From assembly GCA_017621015.1 (NCBI GenBank), contig JAGAUC010000154.1, positions 1 to 5,997 on the forward strand: a DNA stretch of 5,997 nucleotides, written 5' to 3'. The position numbers and the translations under genes were made by a program. Source of the DNA: Clostridia bacterium (lineage in GTDB: Bacteria > Bacillota > Clostridia > Oscillospirales > CAG-272). Positions 1-5,129 of this stretch are shown here, piece by piece; the stretch's first letter is position 1, and each line of letters begins with the position of its first letter. The notes beneath the pieces are model-generated. The model was given only the letters and a program-made list of their open reading frames with translations, did not search any database and had not been told where the DNA came from.

Positions 1-15
1 CTCTGCGATCGCGCC

Positions 16-78
16 CTAAAGATGTCTCATACAGAAGTTGAGACCGATAATGGCAATAACGTAATTTCCGTTCCACAT
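16..78 (-). CDS. Possible short leftward ORF (20 codons) or broken start of a gene leaving the window
   Basis: On the minus strand an ATG at 78-76 follows a ribosome binding site AAAGGA (87-92) by 8 bases and lies about 50 bases downstream of a good minus-strand promoter, so translation probably starts near here. The peptide begins MWNGNYVIAI, is mildly hydrophobic, and ends at a TAG at 18-16 after 20 codons. After the TAG the same frame continues as G-A-I-A-E to the window edge. A GTG at 76-74 in another frame stays open to base 2 but its arginine-rich translation looks less protein-like. It could be a genuine micropeptide or leader peptide, a gene broken by an in-frame stop or frameshift, or a gene starting at the GTG. 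I recognise no family, and too little of the region is visible to decide. Confidence 0.35.
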   Translation of the reverse strand: MWNGNYVIAIIGLNFCMRHL

Positions 79-136
79 AGGTAAATTCCTTTCTGAAATC
101 CGAGTCCGCTTGGGTACGCGTTTGTATGTTACTTGT

Positions 137-165
137 AGTATAACAAATTTTCAGATGTTCCGCAA
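137..165 (-). promoter_or_regulatory. Leftward SigA-type promoter, divergent from the PocR regulator
   Basis: Read on the minus strand, TTGCGG (165-160) is followed after 17 bases by TATACT (142-137). A TGT directly precedes the -10, giving the TGn extension seen in other promoters here. The predicted start is near base 130, about 50 bases before the leftward ATG. The -35 is weak (only TTG matches), as expected for a promoter that needs an activator, and a phased repeat sits immediately upstream. Confidence 0.6.
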
Positions 166-169
166 CACC

Positions 170-200
170 AAATCCATAAGAAAATTTGAAAAATCCATAA
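170..200. repeat. 10-bp direct repeat with 21-bp periodicity, candidate AraC-family operator
   Basis: AAATCCATAA occurs at 170-179 and again at 191-200, a shift of exactly 21 bases or two helical turns. Both copies are followed by a similar A-then-T run ending in G. AraC-family activators commonly bind two direct half-sites about 21 bp apart, one per recognition helix pair. Relative to the predicted leftward start near 130, the copies lie at about -40 to -49 and -61 to -70, just beyond that promoter's -35, a classic activating position. Relative to the rightward start near 273 they lie at about -73 to -103. The PocR-AraC regulator encoded next door is the likeliest binder (inference). Confidence 0.55.
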
Positions 201-237
201 AAATTTTGCTTTTTGCCAACAATATTTCCAAAAAAAC

Positions 238-266
238 TTGAAATTTTACAGAGGGTATGGTATGAT
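238..266 (+). promoter_or_regulatory. SigA-type promoter of the PocR-AraC regulator gene
   Basis: TTGAAA (238-243), a 17-base spacer, then TATGAT (261-266) preceded by TGG, an extended -10. The predicted start near 273 leaves a leader of only about 20 bases before the ATG at 293, with a strong ribosome binding site (GGGAGGGGA, about 279-287) in it. The region just upstream is a very A/T-rich run that may act as an UP element. Confidence 0.75.
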
Positions 267-292
267 ATTGGAGAAGACGGGAGGGGAGCCAA

Positions 293-1141
293 ATGAACAT
301 ACGCGGTCTTGAAAATCTTGTGCAGACCTTTTATGAAATTTCGGGTATGGACATCGCTGTGATCGACAGCAAAAACCGCATTGTAGCCCGTCGGTATCTC
401 GGCAACCGCTTTTGTGCGCTTTTGCACCGTTCTCCTAAGTGCCTGAAGATGTGCGAGCAGTCCGATTCGCTTCGTATGAACGAGGCGAGGACAAGCGGTG
501 AGCTGGTGACCTACACCTGCCCCTTTGGCATTTTTGAAGCCATAGCACCCATCAAAAAGAACGGTGAGGTCGTAGGATATCTCTTTTTGGGAATGGGACT
601 TGAGGACGGTGAGGACTGTCACGCCCATCCGTTTACGTGTGCGCTGGAGCATTTGCCGCACGCCGATCGCGGCGAGCTTAAGCGGAGTATCGACGAGATC
701 CCGACTTATTCAAGGGAGAGGCTTATGGCATACGCCGAAATGCTGCCCATCCTTGCGGAATATATTGAAAACAACAACCTTCTGGAGGGCACAAGCCGAA
801 GCATCGGACAGCTCACCAAGGACTATATCAAGAAAAACCTGAGTCATAAGATCACGCTGGCGGATCTGAGCTGGAATCTGCATTTCAGCACGGTCACATT
901 GACCGAGCATTTCAAAAAGGAATTCGGCATGACCATCACCGAGTACATTCTGCAAAAGCGCATGCGAAAGGCGGCGCAGATGCTTTTGGGCGATACGGGA
1001 CTTTCCGTTAAGGACATCTCGGAGGCGTGCGGCTTTGCGGATATCGAATACTTTTCCCGAAGCTTTAAGCAGTATTACGGAATCTCGCCGAGCACGTACC
1101 GAAAGCAGAAGAGAAACGAGGGAGGTAAGGAAGCAACATGA
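293..1141 (+). CDS. AraC-family transcriptional regulator with N-terminal PocR sensor domain
   Basis: A 282-residue cytoplasmic regulator. Residues about 5-105 match the PocR domain: the pattern F-C-x-L-x-H then C-x3-C-x-x-S-D, then Y-x-C-P-x-G and a hydrophobic A-P-I-x-x-x-G-E-V-V-G segment. It has cysteines at 41, 50, 54 and 76. PocR domains are known as ligand sensors, predicted to recognise small hydrocarbon derivatives, as in the propanediol regulator PocR. A helical linker (about 125-165) leads to an AraC DNA-binding domain at about 172-274 with two helix-turn-helix units, the second containing the family signature (DISEACGF, YFSRSFKQYYGISPSTYR). The start is fixed by the adjacent purine-rich RBS. 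Its stop overlaps the start of the TIGR04076 gene (ATGA), so the two are co-translated. The divergent promoter and the 21-bp-phased repeat upstream suggest it controls the leftward unit and perhaps itself. The ligand cannot be deduced from this window. Confidence 0.92.
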   Translation: MNIRGLENLVQTFYEISGMDIAVIDSKNRIVARRYLGNRFCALLHRSPKCLKMCEQSDSLRMNEARTSGELVTYTCPFGIFEAIAPIKKNGEVVGYLFLGMGLEDGEDCHAHPFTCALEHLPHADRGELKRSIDEIPTYSRERLMAYAEMLPILAEYIENNNLLEGTSRSIGQLTKDYIKKNLSHKITLADLSWNLHFSTVTLTEHFKKEFGMTITEYILQKRMRKAAQMLLGDTGLSVKDISEACGFADIEYFSRSFKQYYGISPSTYRKQKRNEGGKEAT

Positions 1142-1455
1142 AGCAAATACGGATCACCGTGATGCGCAAGGTCTGTCATAAGGACCTGATCGAAAAATAT
1201 GAAAATCCAATCGAGCACGCTTGTGATATGCAAGAGGGACAGGTATTTCTGGCGGACGGCTGGAAAAAGCCCGAGGGATTTTGCGACAGCGCGTGGGATA
1301 CACTTTCTCCGTTTGTGATGACGCTGGCGCACGGGGGCGAGAATTTTTATGACGGCTGGATGAAAAATAAGAAAAGCGCGATGATCTCCTGCAACGACGG
1401 CTTCCGTCCGGTCAGCTTTCTGCTGGAGGTTATTGAGGATACAAAAACGTCTTGA
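1138..1455 (+). CDS. TIGR04076 family protein of unknown function
   Basis: A 105-residue protein that I recognise as TIGR04076 family. It opens with a short K-x-I-x-I-T-V strand, followed by a middle segment with G-Q-x-F. The diagnostic block is at about 44-96: K-P-E-G-F-C-D-x-A-W, F-V-x-T-L-x-x-G-G, W-M-K and C-x-D-G-x-R-P-V-x-F. Cysteines are at 13, 29, 49 and 85; those at 49 and 85 sit in the conserved motifs and could bind a metal or act in redox chemistry (inference). There is no signal peptide or membrane segment. Its ATG overlaps the regulator's stop by 4 bases, with GGAGG and AAGGAA upstream inside the regulator gene, so translation is coupled. No biochemical role is known to me. Co-translation with a PocR sensor suggests that it handles or modulates the same ligand. 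Its stop codon lies within the -35 box of the next promoter. Confidence 0.85.
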   Translation: MKQIRITVMRKVCHKDLIEKYENPIEHACDMQEGQVFLADGWKKPEGFCDSAWDTLSPFVMTLAHGGENFYDGWMKNKKSAMISCNDGFRPVSFLLEVIEDTKTS

Positions 1456-1480
1456 CAATTTGGACAAAGTGTAATAAAAT
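1452..1480 (+). promoter_or_regulatory. Consensus promoter of the nfnAB operon
   Basis: A perfect -35 TTGACA (1452-1457), a 17-base spacer and TAAAAT (1475-1480) form a strong SigA-type promoter. The TGA stop of the preceding gene (1453-1455) is embedded in the -35 box. The predicted start is near 1487, giving a leader of about 29 bases before nfnA. Alternative -10 boxes (TATAGT at 1480-1485, TATTAT at 1485-1490) have poorer spacing. No hairpin terminator separates this promoter from the upstream genes. Confidence 0.8.
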
Positions 1481-1515
1481 ATAGTATTATTAAGAAACAA
1501 AAGGATTTTCGACTT

Positions 1516-2358
1516 ATGTATAAGATTTTAGATAAAAGGGCGCTCAATCCCACGGTGACGCAGATGGTGATCGAGGCGCCTGCCGTCGCGCGCAAGGCCG
1601 AGCCCGGCCAGTTTATCATTCTTCGCGTGGACGAAGAAGGCGAGCGCATTCCGCTGACGGTAGCAGATTTTGACCGCGAGAGAGGAAGCGTGACCATCAT
1701 TTTTCAGATCGTGGGCGCAACGACGGAGAAGCTCAATCATCTGGAGATCGGGGACTCGCTTTGCGATTTCGTCGGCCCTCTTGGTAGAGCGACAGAAACC
1801 GAAAACCTGAAAAAGGTTGCGGTCGTCGGCGGTGGCGTTGGCTGTGCGATCGCCTATCCCGTTGCCAAAAAGCTTCACGAGCTCGGCTGTGAGGTGCACG
1901 CGGTCGTCGGCTTCCGCACGCGGGAGCTTGTGATTTTGGAAGAGGAATTTCGTGCGGTGAGCGACAGGCTTGTTATTATGAGTGATGACGGAAGTTATGG
2001 AGAAAAGGGACTTGTGACCGATGCTCTGAAAAAACTGATCGAATCGGGTGAGCGATACGACGAGGTCATTACCATCGGTCCTCTCATTATGATGAAGTTT
2101 GTTTGCAGACTGACGGGGGAATATGGAATAAAGACTGTGGCCTCGATGAATCCCATTATGATCGACGGCACGGGCATGTGCGGCGGTTGCCGTTTGAGCG
2201 TGGGCGGTGAAACGAAGTTTGCGTGTGTGGACGGACCGGAATTTGACGGACATAAGATCGACTTTGACGAGGCGATCGCGCGAAGCGGAATGTATAAGCC
2301 CTTTGAGCGCAAGGCACACGAGGAGACCTGCAATCTCTTCCGTATGGAGGTGAAGTGA
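1516..2358 (+). CDS. nfnA: NADH-dependent ferredoxin:NADP+ oxidoreductase subunit A (sulfide/dihydroorotate dehydrogenase-like FAD/NAD-binding protein)
   Basis: A 280-residue protein of the ferredoxin-NADP reductase superfamily, the usual NfnA length. Residues about 1-95 form the FAD-binding barrel, with the R-I-P-L-T flavin motif at 44-48 and G-P-L-G at 87-90. A Rossmann-type NAD(H) domain starts at about 100 with V-A-V-V-G-G-G-V-G. The C-terminal cluster motif has cysteines at 222, 225 and 237, with Asp217 just upstream. In characterised NfnA a [2Fe-2S] cluster is held by three cysteines and an aspartate, which this pattern fits. With NfnB it forms the flavin-based bifurcating transhydrogenase that couples NADPH oxidation to reduction of NAD+ and ferredoxin, or the reverse, in the cytosol. 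AAGGA (1501-1505) precedes the ATG. nfnB follows after one base. NCBI-style names often call such proteins dihydroorotate dehydrogenase electron-transfer subunits, but the adjacent nfnB and the lack of pyrimidine genes argue for NfnA. Confidence 0.93.
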   Translation: MYKILDKRALNPTVTQMVIEAPAVARKAEPGQFIILRVDEEGERIPLTVADFDRERGSVTIIFQIVGATTEKLNHLEIGDSLCDFVGPLGRATETENLKKVAVVGGGVGCAIAYPVAKKLHELGCEVHAVVGFRTRELVILEEEFRAVSDRLVIMSDDGSYGEKGLVTDALKKLIESGERYDEVITIGPLIMMKFVCRLTGEYGIKTVASMNPIMIDGTGMCGGCRLSVGGETKFACVDGPEFDGHKIDFDEAIARSGMYKPFERKAHEETCNLFRMEVK

Positions 2359-2359
2359 G

Positions 2360-3748
2360 ATGGCGAATATGTCACCCAATCGCAACGTGATGCCTACGCA
2401 GGCTCCCGACGTTCGCAGCAAAAATTTTGACGAGGTCGCTCTCGGCTATACGGCAGAGGCGGCAATCGATGAGGCCAAGCGCTGCCTTGGCTGTAAACAT
2501 ATGCCCTGTGTTTCGGGCTGTCCTGTAAAGATCCATATTCCCGCCTTTGTGGCCAAAGTGGCCGAGGGCGAGTTTGAGGAGGCGTATCGCATCCTTTCCG
2601 AGGCGTCTAGTCTTCCCGCGGTCTGCGGTCGCGTGTGTCCGCAGGAAAACCAATGCGAGGGCAAGTGTGTCCGAGGCATCAAGGGCGAGCCGGTTGCCAT
2701 CGGCCGTTTGGAGCGCTTTGTGGCAGACTATCATAACGCAAGGGCGGATGCCACCATCGAGCGTCCCGCACCCAACGGACATAAGGTGGCCGTAGTCGGC
2801 TCGGGTCCCTCGGGTCTGACCTGCGCCGGTGACCTTGCCAAAAAGGGCTATGAGGTCACGGTGTTTGAGGCGCTTCACCTGGCGGGCGGCGTTCTGGTTT
2901 ACGGCATTCCCGAGTTCCGTCTCCCAAAGGCCATCGTGGGCAAGGAGATCGACGGACTTCGTGCGCTTGGCGTGAAAATTGAGACCAATGCCGTGATCGG
3001 TAAGACCTATACGGTGGACGAGCTGATGGAGGATATGGGCTTTGAGGCCGTCTTTATCGGCACGGGTGCCGGACTTCCCAAGTTTATGGGCATTGAGGGC
3101 GAAAATCTAAATGGCGTGTATTCTGCCAATGAATTTTTAACGCGCGTGAATCTGATGAAGGCGTATCGCGAAAACAGCGCCACCCCCGTACAGCGTCCGC
3201 TTCGTGTGGCGGTCGTGGGCGGTGGAAACGTGGCAATGGATGCGGCAAGATGTGCCAGACGCTTTGGCGCCGAGGTTAGTATCGTGTACCGCCGCAGTAT
3301 GGACGAGCTTCCCGCCAGACGCGAGGAGGTCGAGCACGCCATCGAGGAGGGCATCGTATTCCGCTTGCTTACCAATCCCACGGCCATTCTGGGTGATGAA
3401 AAGAAAAACGTCACGGGCATTCGCTGTGTGGAGATGGAGCTTGTCGAGCCCGACGCATCGGGTCGCCGCCGTCCTGTGATAAAGGAAGGAAGCGACTTTG
3501 AGCTGGCGGTCGATTGTGTGATTATGGCGCTTGGCACCTCGCCCAATCCGCTGATCAAATCCACCACAAAGGGACTTGAGACCGAAAAGTGGGGCGGCAT
3601 TGTGACCGACGAGAACGGACTGACCTCGCGTGAGGGCGTATACGCCGGCGGCGACGCCGTGACCGGTGCGGCCACCGTGATCCTCGCCATGGGCGCCGGA
3701 AAGACTGCCGCTGCGGCGATCGATACCTATCTGAAAGGGAGAAAATAA
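2360..3748 (+). CDS. nfnB: NADH-dependent ferredoxin:NADP+ oxidoreductase subunit B (often annotated as NADPH-dependent glutamate synthase, GltA)
   Basis: A 462-residue flavoprotein with the usual NfnB / GltD-like length. The N-terminal ferredoxin-like region carries cysteines 42, 45, 50, 54 and 89, 93, 99, 103, the ligand set for two [4Fe-4S] clusters in this family. A first dinucleotide fold (V-A-V-V-G-S-G-P-S-G-L, about 143-153) binds FAD. A second (V-A-V-V-G-G-G-N-V-A-M, about 283-293) followed by Y-R-R binds NADP(H). The C-terminal Y-A-G-G-D-A-V-T-G-A motif (428-437) closes the FAD site. In the NfnAB complex this subunit holds the bifurcating FAD and passes electrons to ferredoxin. The ATG lies one base after the nfnA stop, with GGAGGTGA (2347-2354) inside the end of nfnA. 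No glutamate synthase large subunit is nearby, and pairing with nfnA makes NfnB much likelier than a glutamate synthase. All key residues appear intact. Confidence 0.94.
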   Translation: MANMSPNRNVMPTQAPDVRSKNFDEVALGYTAEAAIDEAKRCLGCKHMPCVSGCPVKIHIPAFVAKVAEGEFEEAYRILSEASSLPAVCGRVCPQENQCEGKCVRGIKGEPVAIGRLERFVADYHNARADATIERPAPNGHKVAVVGSGPSGLTCAGDLAKKGYEVTVFEALHLAGGVLVYGIPEFRLPKAIVGKEIDGLRALGVKIETNAVIGKTYTVDELMEDMGFEAVFIGTGAGLPKFMGIEGENLNGVYSANEFLTRVNLMKAYRENSATPVQRPLRVAVVGGGNVAMDAARCARRFGAEVSIVYRRSMDELPARREEVEHAIEEGIVFRLLTNPTAILGDEKKNVTGIRCVEMELVEPDASGRRRPVIKEGSDFELAVDCVIMALGTSPNPLIKSTTKGLETEKWGGIVTDENGLTSREGVYAGGDAVTGAATVILAMGAGKTAAAAIDTYLKGRK

Positions 3749-3750
3749 AG

Positions 3751-3957
3751 ATGTATCAGTATGAATATGAGGAAGTAGTCTTTGATTTCGGCGGATGGGG
3801 GCTTGGCTCCGGAAATATTTACGAGATCGAGGAATACCGTTCGATCATAGCCAAAAGAGCCGAAGCAGGTTGGCGCTACGTCGGGTATATTCCGACCAAG
3901 CAGCGCGGAACCGGCCATATGGAGCAGCTGGATCTGATTTTTGAGAAGGAAGTATAA
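3751..3957 (+). CDS. Small DUF4177-like protein
   Basis: A 68-residue soluble protein beginning M-Y-Q-Y-E-Y-E-E-V-V. It has the layout of DUF4177 proteins: an initial Y-E-Y-x-x-V strand, a glycine-rich loop (about 14-21), a helix, the hallmark A-x-x-G-W-R-Y-V (37-44) and a final strand L-x-L-I-F-E-K (60-66). The family is small and functionally uncharacterised. The ATG lies two bases after the nfnB stop, and its ribosome binding site (AAGGGAGA, 3735-3742) is inside the end of nfnB. It therefore belongs to the nfnAB transcript, which ends at the hairpin just downstream. The placement invites the guess that it binds or modulates the NfnAB complex, but nothing in its sequence shows this. It has no cysteines and so cannot carry a cysteine-bound metal cluster. 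Confidence 0.75.
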   Translation: MYQYEYEEVVFDFGGWGLGSGNIYEIEEYRSIIAKRAEAGWRYVGYIPTKQRGTGHMEQLDLIFEKEV

Positions 3958-3971
3958 AAGTTTTTATGCGA

Positions 3972-4007
3972 AAAACACCCCAAAGGTTTTTGCCTTTGGG
4001 GTGTTTT
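3972..4007 (+). terminator. Rho-independent terminator of the nfnAB operon
   Basis: A 15-base left arm AAAACACCCCAAAGG (3972-3986), a 6-base loop and a perfectly complementary right arm (3993-4007) are followed by a T-rich tail (TTTTATTTC). The hairpin starts 14 bases after the stop of the DUF4177-like gene. The A-run on the left side means it could also stop leftward transcription. Confidence 0.93.
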
Positions 4008-4067
4008 ATTTCAAAAAGCACATAGATCGTTTTTGAAAATAAATTTTACAAAATCAACAGATTTCCA

Positions 4068-4096
4068 TTGACAATCATTTGATTGTGTGCTACAAT
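4068..4096 (+). promoter_or_regulatory. Strong upstream promoter of the 4103-4298 leader or ncRNA, with an overlapping palindrome
   Basis: A perfect -35 TTGACA (4068-4073), a 17-base spacer and TACAAT (4091-4096) with a TGC extension make this one of the best promoters in the window. The predicted start is near 4103, almost 200 bases before the next gene. A perfect inverted repeat ACAATCA-TT-TGATTGT (4071-4086) overlaps the -35 and fills most of the spacer, where a bound repressor would block RNA polymerase. The palindrome reading as an operator is inference. Confidence 0.75.
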
Positions 4097-4102
4097 AAAA
4101 GG

Positions 4103-4262
4103 TAGAAAAGAGGAAATGAGCCTTTGAGCTTCACAGTCGTTGATGTAAGCTCCGGGATTTGCTTTTCAAGTATGTTCGCGCAGAGGAAATATTTTTGAAG
4201 ACTCAATGAATACGTTTTGTCTATTCAACTAACGCGTTATTGCTTTCTCTCATTGCATATAG
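4103..4262 (+). ncRNA. Candidate structured non-coding RNA or long 5' leader
   Basis: This is the core of a gene-free stretch of about 340 bases (3958-4298). It begins at a strong promoter and can form three successive hairpins. The first pairs GAGCTT with AAGCTC (4126-4131 / 4147-4152), extended by ACA/TGT across a one-base bulge. The second pairs 4163-4173 with 4191-4201, ten pairs including G-U and one mismatch. The third pairs TGAATA with TATTCA (4207-4212 / 4222-4227). A long-range helix can join 4109-4115 to 4244-4250. I recognise no riboswitch, T-box or 6S consensus. There is no terminator at the 3' end, so it is either a leader of the 4299 gene or an RNA ended by processing. A TTG-initiated frame of 24 codons (4124-4198) with AAGAGGA 9 bases upstream is an alternative but weak. 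Confidence 0.35.
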
Positions 4263-4268
4263 TATAAT
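4240..4268 (+). promoter_or_regulatory. Second, gene-proximal promoter of the membrane protein gene
   Basis: A weak -35 TTGCTT (4240-4245), a 17-base spacer and a perfect TATAAT (4263-4268) predict a start near 4275, leaving about 24 bases of leader before the ATG at 4299. A 10-base palindrome TAACGCGTTA (4230-4239) abuts the -35 and may be a regulator site. An ATG at 4275 coincides with the predicted start of transcription and so is not the translation start. Confidence 0.55.
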
Positions 4269-4298
4269 GAAGTCATGAAACCGAAAGGGAGCGACAGT

Positions 4299-4985
4299 AT
4301 GAAAAATTACAAGGCAAATATCAACTATTTCAAAAAATGGGAGGGGCTTAAGACTCTTGGACTCGGGATGCTGATTGTGGGCTTTACCAGCATTTGGCTT
4401 GCGATGGGGTATCTTGTGTATCTCGGCGGTATTGCGCTTCTCGCAGTGGGAGCGGTGTTGTTTTTGACGGGGAATATCAACCGTTCCACAGAGGCGGAGA
4501 TCCTGGCAGAGATTTCACGACGATCGGAGGGAATGAATTTTCCGGAGGTGGAGACTGAGCGGCATTTTTATAAGCGTGTCCCTGAAAGGCCGGAGATTTT
4601 GGATTTTGCCGGTTTTTCCTTTTCTGAAGGAATTTGGCTGAAAAAAATGAAAAACGGAAGCATTTGCTCGTCTGAATATCTGACAGCCAAAATGCTTTTG
4701 CTTACCGACGCATTTTATGTGAAGCAGAGAAAATTCTCTTTGATTTCGGACATAAATGAGGAACAGACGGTCGAAATCGCGTTTTCTCTGGTGGAGGATC
4801 TGACGGTGCTTCGTGAGAGTAAGAGCTTCTCGTGCGGCTCTAAAAGCTTTTCTGTTAAGTTATGCTATTTGGTGATCACATTTGACGGCGGCAAAACATT
4901 GTGCTTGCCCGCAGCGGATGACGTGTACGTTGACGAGCTTGCCGCAAGGCTGAAAAAAACGGCAGGAGAGACAACCGAAGAATAG
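4299..4985 (+). CDS. Membrane protein of unknown function with two N-terminal transmembrane helices
   Basis: A 228-residue protein. The start at 4299 is chosen because AAAGGGAG (4284-4291) lies 7 bases upstream; an in-frame ATG at 4275 would add 8 residues but has no RBS. Two hydrophobic helices at about 17-36 and 38-58, separated by only a short turn, form a hairpin that anchors the protein in the membrane. The N-terminus is basic (K-N-Y-K, K-K-W), favouring a cytoplasmic start by the positive-inside rule, which puts the C-terminal domain of about 170 residues in the cytoplasm too. That domain alternates strands with charged loops and resembles a compact beta-rich, possibly PH-like fold, but this is a guess from pattern alone. 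Cysteines at 123, 178, 189 and 202 form no obvious metal motif. It appears monocistronic, with two promoters before it and a terminator directly after. I recognise no family. Confidence 0.8.
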   Translation: MKNYKANINYFKKWEGLKTLGLGMLIVGFTSIWLAMGYLVYLGGIALLAVGAVLFLTGNINRSTEAEILAEISRRSEGMNFPEVETERHFYKRVPERPEILDFAGFSFSEGIWLKKMKNGSICSSEYLTAKMLLLTDAFYVKQRKFSLISDINEEQTVEIAFSLVEDLTVLRESKSFSCGSKSFSVKLCYLVITFDGGKTLCLPAADDVYVDELAARLKKTAGETTEE

Positions 4986-4990
4986 GTAAC

Positions 4991-5021
4991 CCCCGACAAA
5001 ATCTGTCGGGGACTTTTCTTT
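4991..5021 (+). terminator. Rho-independent terminator of the membrane protein gene
   Basis: CCCCGACA (4991-4998) pairs perfectly with TGTCGGGG (5004-5011) around a 5-base loop, followed by ACTTTTCTTT. The hairpin begins 6 bases after the TAG stop. Confidence 0.88.
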
Positions 5022-5036
5022 CAAAGATTTTTTTAT

Positions 5037-5052
5037 GATTTATGTAATTTTC
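5037..5052. repeat. First copy of a 16-bp direct repeat, upstream of the cupin-AraC promoter
   Basis: GATTTATGTAATTTTC is repeated exactly at 5922-5937. Here it starts 36 bases before the -35 and 59 bases before the -10 of the promoter of the second araC gene. A TGATT follows 28 bases after the start of both copies. The upstream placement suits an activator or autoregulatory site for the encoded AraC protein (inference). Confidence 0.55.
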
Positions 5053-5072
5053 TTTTTTTGTGTCTGATTTTG

Positions 5073-5101
5073 TTGAAAAACAATCATTTTTTTGCTATAA
5101 T
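5073..5101 (+). promoter_or_regulatory. Promoter of the cupin-AraC regulator gene
   Basis: TTGAAA (5073-5078), a 17-base spacer and a perfect TATAAT (5096-5101) with a TGC extension predict a start near 5108. The spacer contains ACAATCATTT (5080-5089), a 10-base stretch also present in the promoter at 4068-4096, and an imperfect inverted partner TGATTTTGTT begins at 5065. The predicted start lies downstream of the TTG at 5058, which rules out that longer reading frame. Confidence 0.82.
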
Positions 5102-5129
5102 GAGACGAGACGATAACGGAGGTATAGAT

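Noticed and set aside
1075..1500. Minus-strand frame across the TIGR04076 gene and the nfnAB promoter
   Set aside because: It covers a recognised family gene and a consensus promoter on the other strand, and its translation looks random.
5..2279. GCGATCGC octamer at 5-12, 1846-1853 and 2272-2279, resembling the HIP1 repeat
   Set aside because: The two copies inside nfnA encode Ala-Ile-Ala in frame and are explained by codon preference. Three copies are too few to claim a genome-wide repeat.
1528..2421. A 297-codon open frame on the minus strand opposite nfnA
   Set aside because: It lies antisense to a clear, full-length NfnA, its translation is histidine- and arginine-rich with no domain, and it has no fitting RBS or promoter.
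3007..3690. A 227-codon minus-strand frame opposite nfnB
   Set aside because: Its serine/proline-rich composition is the usual shadow of the codon use of the real gene, and NfnB motifs run intact across the region.
4103..4262. Known riboswitch, T-box leader or 6S RNA
   Set aside because: I looked for conserved T-box, common riboswitch and 6S features and found none. An apparent long-range helix is too short and interrupted to call 6S RNA.
4275..4298. Upstream ATG for the membrane protein gene
   Set aside because: It coincides with the predicted transcription start, lacks an RBS, and the ATG at 4299 has AAAGGGAG 7 bases upstream.
5058..5129. TTG-started extension of the cupin-AraC gene
   Set aside because: The extension overlaps the TTGAAA/TATAAT promoter, has no RBS, and the ATG at 5130 has a GGAGG at ideal spacing.
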